From JAAZAI01 sp050942875 (lineage in GTDB: Bacteria; Verrucomicrobiota; Kiritimatiellia; RFP12; UBA3636), in assembly GCA_050942875.1 (NCBI GenBank), contig JBMNOD010000117.1, forward strand, positions 1-7,840: a stretch of 7,840 nt of DNA, in the 5' to 3' direction. This document shows positions 5,588 through 7,840 of this stretch, one piece after another. A program made the position numbers and the translations under genes. Under the pieces are notes generated by a model. It saw only the letters and a list, made by a program, of their open reading frames with translations. It did not search any database and was not told where the DNA came from. The stretch's first letter is position 1; the number at the start of each line of letters is the position of its first letter.

Positions 5588-6085
5588 ATGAACCTCCAAG
5601 GCAAAATCCTCACCGCCGCGGACATGCGCGCCGAACGCGACCGACTCCACGCCGCCGGGCGGAAGCTCGTCTTCACCAACGGCTGCTTCGACATCCTCCA
5701 CGCCGGCCATGTGACGTACCTCGCGTTCGCCCGCCGACAAGGCGACGCCCTGTGCGTGGGGCTCAATTCCGACGCCTCCGTCCAGCGCAATAAAGGCCCG
5801 CTCCGCCCCGTCGTCGACGAACGCAACCGCGCCGCCCTGCTCGCCTCGCTGCGCGCCGTGGACTACGTCGTGATCTTCGACGAAGAGGAACCCAAGGATC
5901 TCGTCGGCAAGATCCTCCCCGACGTCCTTGTGAAAGGCCGCGACTGGGCGCACTACGTCAGCGGCCGCGACATCGTCGAAGCGCACGGCGGCCGCGTCGT
6001 CCTCGCCGACATGGTCGAAGGCCTCTCCACCACCAACGTCATCGCCAAGATCGTCGCCGCCTACGGCCCGGGCAAGGGTCAGTAA
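5588..6085 (+). CDS. rfaE2: D-glycero-beta-D-manno-heptose 1-phosphate adenylyltransferase
   Basis: Transfers AMP from ATP to heptose 1-phosphate, giving ADP-heptose for the LPS inner core, in the cytosol. The 165-residue product is a stand-alone adenylyltransferase domain, equivalent to the C-terminal half of bifunctional HldE. It shows VFTNGCFDILHAGHVTYL (28-45) with the nucleotidyltransferase HxGH (H38, H41), GLNSDASVQRNKG (58-70), RPVVDERNRAALLASL (73-88), VKGRDW (115-120) and the C-terminal GLSTTNVI (145-152), the counterpart of the ATP-binding ISSTxxR-type motif. The kinase half (RfaE1/HldA) is not in the window. The start at 5588 is the only sensible ATG; no Shine-Dalgarno precedes it, only ACTCATC heptads. 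It is separated from tsaC by about 400 bp of repeats, so it is probably transcribed independently. Confidence 0.93.
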   Translation: MNLQGKILTAADMRAERDRLHAAGRKLVFTNGCFDILHAGHVTYLAFARRQGDALCVGLNSDASVQRNKGPLRPVVDERNRAALLASLRAVDYVVIFDEEEPKDLVGKILPDVLVKGRDWAHYVSGRDIVEAHGGRVVLADMVEGLSTTNVIAKIVAAYGPGKGQ

Positions 6086-6158
6086 AGCAAGCCGACAACA
6101 TGGCACCGAGCCTCCAACCACTAACGATTTGCGGAAATTTGCGAATCTCTCACAATTT

Positions 6159-6190
6159 TTGATGCAAAAACACAAGCAATATGGCATAAT
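6159..6190 (+). promoter_or_regulatory. Candidate extended -10 promoter for the RloA-like gene
   Basis: TGGCATAAT (6182-6190) fits the extended -10 form TGnTATAAT with one mismatch. A TTGATG (6159-6164) lies 20 bp upstream, too far for a good -35, but an extended -10 can work without one. The surrounding 100 bp is clearly more AT-rich than the operons upstream. The 7-bp inverted arms CAAAAAC (6165-6171) and GTTTTTG (6197-6203) flank the -10 symmetrically and might form an operator. Confidence 0.35.
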
Positions 6191-6215
6191 CAACTTGTTT
6201 TTGTGACATTTAAAC

Positions 6216-6223
6216 AAAAGGAA
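6216..6223 (+). promoter_or_regulatory. Shine-Dalgarno site of the RloA-like gene
   Basis: AAAAGGAA lies just upstream of the ATG at 6229, with AAGGA ending 6 nt before it. This is a standard strong site, in contrast to the absence of such sites before the glycosyltransferase gene and rfaE2. Confidence 0.6.
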
Positions 6224-6228
6224 CAGCC

Positions 6229-7533
6229 ATGTTGATTGATTTTGAAGTCGGCAACTATCTATCGTTCAAAGATCCGGTTCGGCTCAGCATGATCGCCGTG
6301 CCTTCATACAAAGAACACCTTGAAGCCAACACCATTGAGACAGAGTATCTCCGCCTGCTTAAAAGCGCCGCCATTTACGGAGCCAACGCCAGCGGAAAGT
6401 CGAACCTGATCGCCGCCCTGAAGTTCATGCGGCGCTTCGTCCTCTCCTCCTCCAAGGACACGCAAGTCAAGGATGAAATACCGGTCACCCCCTTCTTGCT
6501 GGACACCGGAACCGAAAGCGCTCCGAGCCATTTCGAGATCGATTTCATCCAAAATGGCACCCGCTACTGTTACGGCTTTGATGTCGATAGAAAGGCAGTC
6601 CGCAAAGAGTGGCTGTTCCGTGTGGGAAAGACCAAGGGGACGATCCTCTTCCTGCGTGAGGACGACGGCATTGATGTGCGCGAAGAGTTCAGAGAAGGAG
6701 CCGGTCTGGAAGAAAGGACCCGCGACAACGCCCTCTTCCTCTCGGTCGTGGCGCAATTCAATGGAAAGATTTCCGCAGAGCTTCTAAAATGGTTCGCCGA
6801 CTTCGGAACCATGCATGGGTTAAATGATCAAGCGCTGGGGCCTTACACGGCAGAATGCCTGCAGGACGCCGACAAGCGAACGCAACTGATCCGACTCATC
6901 AAGAACGCCGATGTCGGCATTACGGATTTAGTCGTAAACGAAGTGCCTTTCGATGTTGATGACGAGATGCTTAAATTCCTCCTTCCAGATTTGACAAAGG
7001 AACTACGTAGCAAAATGGAGTTGAAAATTTCAACTGTGCATCAAAAGTATCACCAAGGTGAAGCCGTTGGCTTGATTCCGTTTGATTTCGATAAAACCGA
7101 ATCTGCCGGAACCAAAAAATTCCTGCACATGGCCGCCCCGTTGCTCGACTGCCTCGACAACGGCTATGTGGTGGCCATCGATGAATTGGACGCCAAGCTG
7201 CATCCGCTCCTGACCAAGGCCATCGTGGGGCTTTTCAACTCCCAAAAGCAGAATCCCAAAGGAGCCCAGTTGATTTTCGTCACGCACGACACAAACCTGC
7301 TGGAGCATGGCAAACTGCGCCGAGACCAAATCTGGTTCACGGAAAAAGACCGCCTTGCCGCCACGGCGCTCTACTCGCTGGCGGAATTCAAACTCCCGAA
7401 CGGCAGCAAGATACGGAAGGACGCAGCACTCGAAGCCAATTACATCCGCGGTCGCTACGGCGCAATCCCCTACCTGGGGGACTTCGGAAACCTTCTGAAA
7501 GAGGCGAATCATGGCGAAGCCGATCAAAATTAG
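6229..7533 (+). CDS. AAA-family ATPase, COG1106 / RloA-like
   Basis: Predicted ATPase of 434 residues in the SMC/ABC-like AAA_15/AAA_21 group, whose members act in phage-defence modules next to RloB, DUF4435 or TOPRIM-nuclease partners. It opens with MLIDFEVGNYLSFKD, the usual start of this group. Walker A is GANASGKSN (51-59, Lys57). A signature-like ESAGTKKF lies at 291-298. Walker B is VVAIDELD (314-321, Asp318-Glu319), and the switch histidine is in FVTHD (350-354). The roughly 230 residues between Walker A and the signature form the variable insert typical of these ATPases. All catalytic elements are present, so it looks intact. Codon use is more mixed and less GC-rich than in the upstream genes, consistent with acquisition by transfer. 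Its 3' end overlaps the RloB-like start by 23 bp. The exact activity is inferred from the pairing. Confidence 0.88.
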   Translation: MLIDFEVGNYLSFKDPVRLSMIAVPSYKEHLEANTIETEYLRLLKSAAIYGANASGKSNLIAALKFMRRFVLSSSKDTQVKDEIPVTPFLLDTGTESAPSHFEIDFIQNGTRYCYGFDVDRKAVRKEWLFRVGKTKGTILFLREDDGIDVREEFREGAGLEERTRDNALFLSVVAQFNGKISAELLKWFADFGTMHGLNDQALGPYTAECLQDADKRTQLIRLIKNADVGITDLVVNEVPFDVDDEMLKFLLPDLTKELRSKMELKISTVHQKYHQGEAVGLIPFDFDKTESAGTKKFLHMAAPLLDCLDNGYVVAIDELDAKLHPLLTKAIVGLFNSQKQNPKGAQLIFVTHDTNLLEHGKLRRDQIWFTEKDRLAATALYSLAEFKLPNGSKIRKDAALEANYIRGRYGAIPYLGDFGNLLKEANHGEADQN

Positions 7534-7840
7534 CGACCGGAACAAACCGTGGCGCCGCAGAGGCGAGCGATCAAAGCGCAGCCGTATCGAAATACTTCCC
7601 AACCGAGAGCGCTTCCTGATCGTCTGCGAGGGCGAGAAAACCGAACCCAACTACTTCCGGGCGATTCAAAAAGAACTCCCCCAGCATGTCGTTGAAGTGG
7701 AAATCCACGGCGAGGGCGACAACACCTTGTCGCTACTAACCCGGCCACAAATAGCGTTGCGCACGGAGATTGAGGCATGGGATCTGGAATTTGGCGTTGG
7801 GAAAGGGGCACGGACATTCCTGTCCGTGTTCGTCCACGGG
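7511..7840 (+). pseudogene. RloB-like gene, apparently interrupted by a repeat element; open at window end
   Basis: Starts inside the ATPase gene (23-bp overlap) with an AAAGAGG ribosome site 6 nt upstream. The first 76 or so residues look like RloB (PF13707): a basic N-terminus, then RFLIVCEGEKTEPNYFRAI (34-52) and VEVEIHGEGDNTLSLL (61-76). The CEGEKTE segment recalls the glutamate motif of TOPRIM domains; a nuclease role is inference. Family members are about 200 residues and continue with an acidic Asp-rich segment. Here residue 77 onward (TRPQIALR...) is unlike RloB, and the last codons are read from an inverted copy of the double-hairpin repeat, giving KGARTFLSV. The frame is still open at the window edge, so 110 codons are seen. 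I read it as a 3'-truncated gene, but an unusual full-length variant is not excluded. Confidence 0.65.
7803..7840. repeat. Inverted, partial copy of the double-hairpin element inside the RloB frame
   Basis: From about 7805 the + strand matches the reverse complement of positions 167-208. The GGGG tract is followed by the perfect hairpin with arms CACGGACA and TGTCCGTG and loop TTCC. A diverged linker (TTCGTC) and CCACGGG, the start of the second hairpin, follow. The window ends inside the element. The DNA between about 7736 and 7803 may belong to the same insertion, since RloB resemblance already ends near 7738. Confidence 0.75.

Noticed and set aside
5293..5793. Open frame spanning the repeat spacer and the rfaE2 start in another frame
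   Set aside because: It translates tandem repeats and then an Arg/Pro-rich shadow of rfaE2; the real frame is clear from its motifs.
7530..7817. Minus-strand open frame opposite the RloB-like gene
   Set aside because: It begins in the hairpin repeat (MSVPL, as in the other copies), then runs antisense to the RloB-like motifs, and resembles no family.

Overview
The window is GC-rich and almost all on the + strand. Its genes use C-ending codons heavily (GCC, GTC, CTC, GAC), and it has long repeat-filled spacers. The heptose adenylyltransferase gene indicates a Gram-negative organism that makes heptose-containing LPS. The codon style, the frequent absence of Shine-Dalgarno sites and the dispersed hairpin repeats fit a member of the PVC group (Verrucomicrobiota, Kiritimatiellota or Lentisphaerota). 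That placement is an inference with low to moderate confidence; no rRNA or lineage marker is present.

Layout. Positions 1-589 hold no credible gene. They contain two tandem copies of a roughly 135-bp unit carrying paired hairpins, then a 12-mer array, a heptad array, a perfect 14-bp hairpin and a possible weak promoter. Positions 590-5192 are a tightly packed run of five genes: a family 2 glycosyltransferase, pcnB (poly(A) polymerase), purD, purE and tsaC. Junctions are ATGA overlaps or gaps of 2 to 31 bp, so one transcript is likely. Positions 5193-5587 are a spacer made of successive short tandem arrays, most with a 7-bp period but unrelated unit sequences. rfaE2 follows (5588-6085), then a short AT-rich region with a plausible promoter.

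From 6229 onward the composition changes. A COG1106-type AAA ATPase (RloA-like) overlaps the start of a RloB-like gene. This pair is a candidate anti-phage module. The RloB frame loses family resemblance after about residue 76 and runs into an inverted copy of the same hairpin repeat seen at the window start. The gene therefore looks damaged by that element, although the window ends before this can be confirmed.

Functionally, the central run joins purine biosynthesis (PurD, PurE) with two RNA-directed enzymes that use ATP (PcnB adenylation, TsaC for tRNA t6A37) and an envelope glycosyltransferase. RfaE2 supplies ADP-heptose for LPS. The most unusual features are the heptad-periodic spacers, the double-hairpin element family and the element-interrupted RloAB pair.
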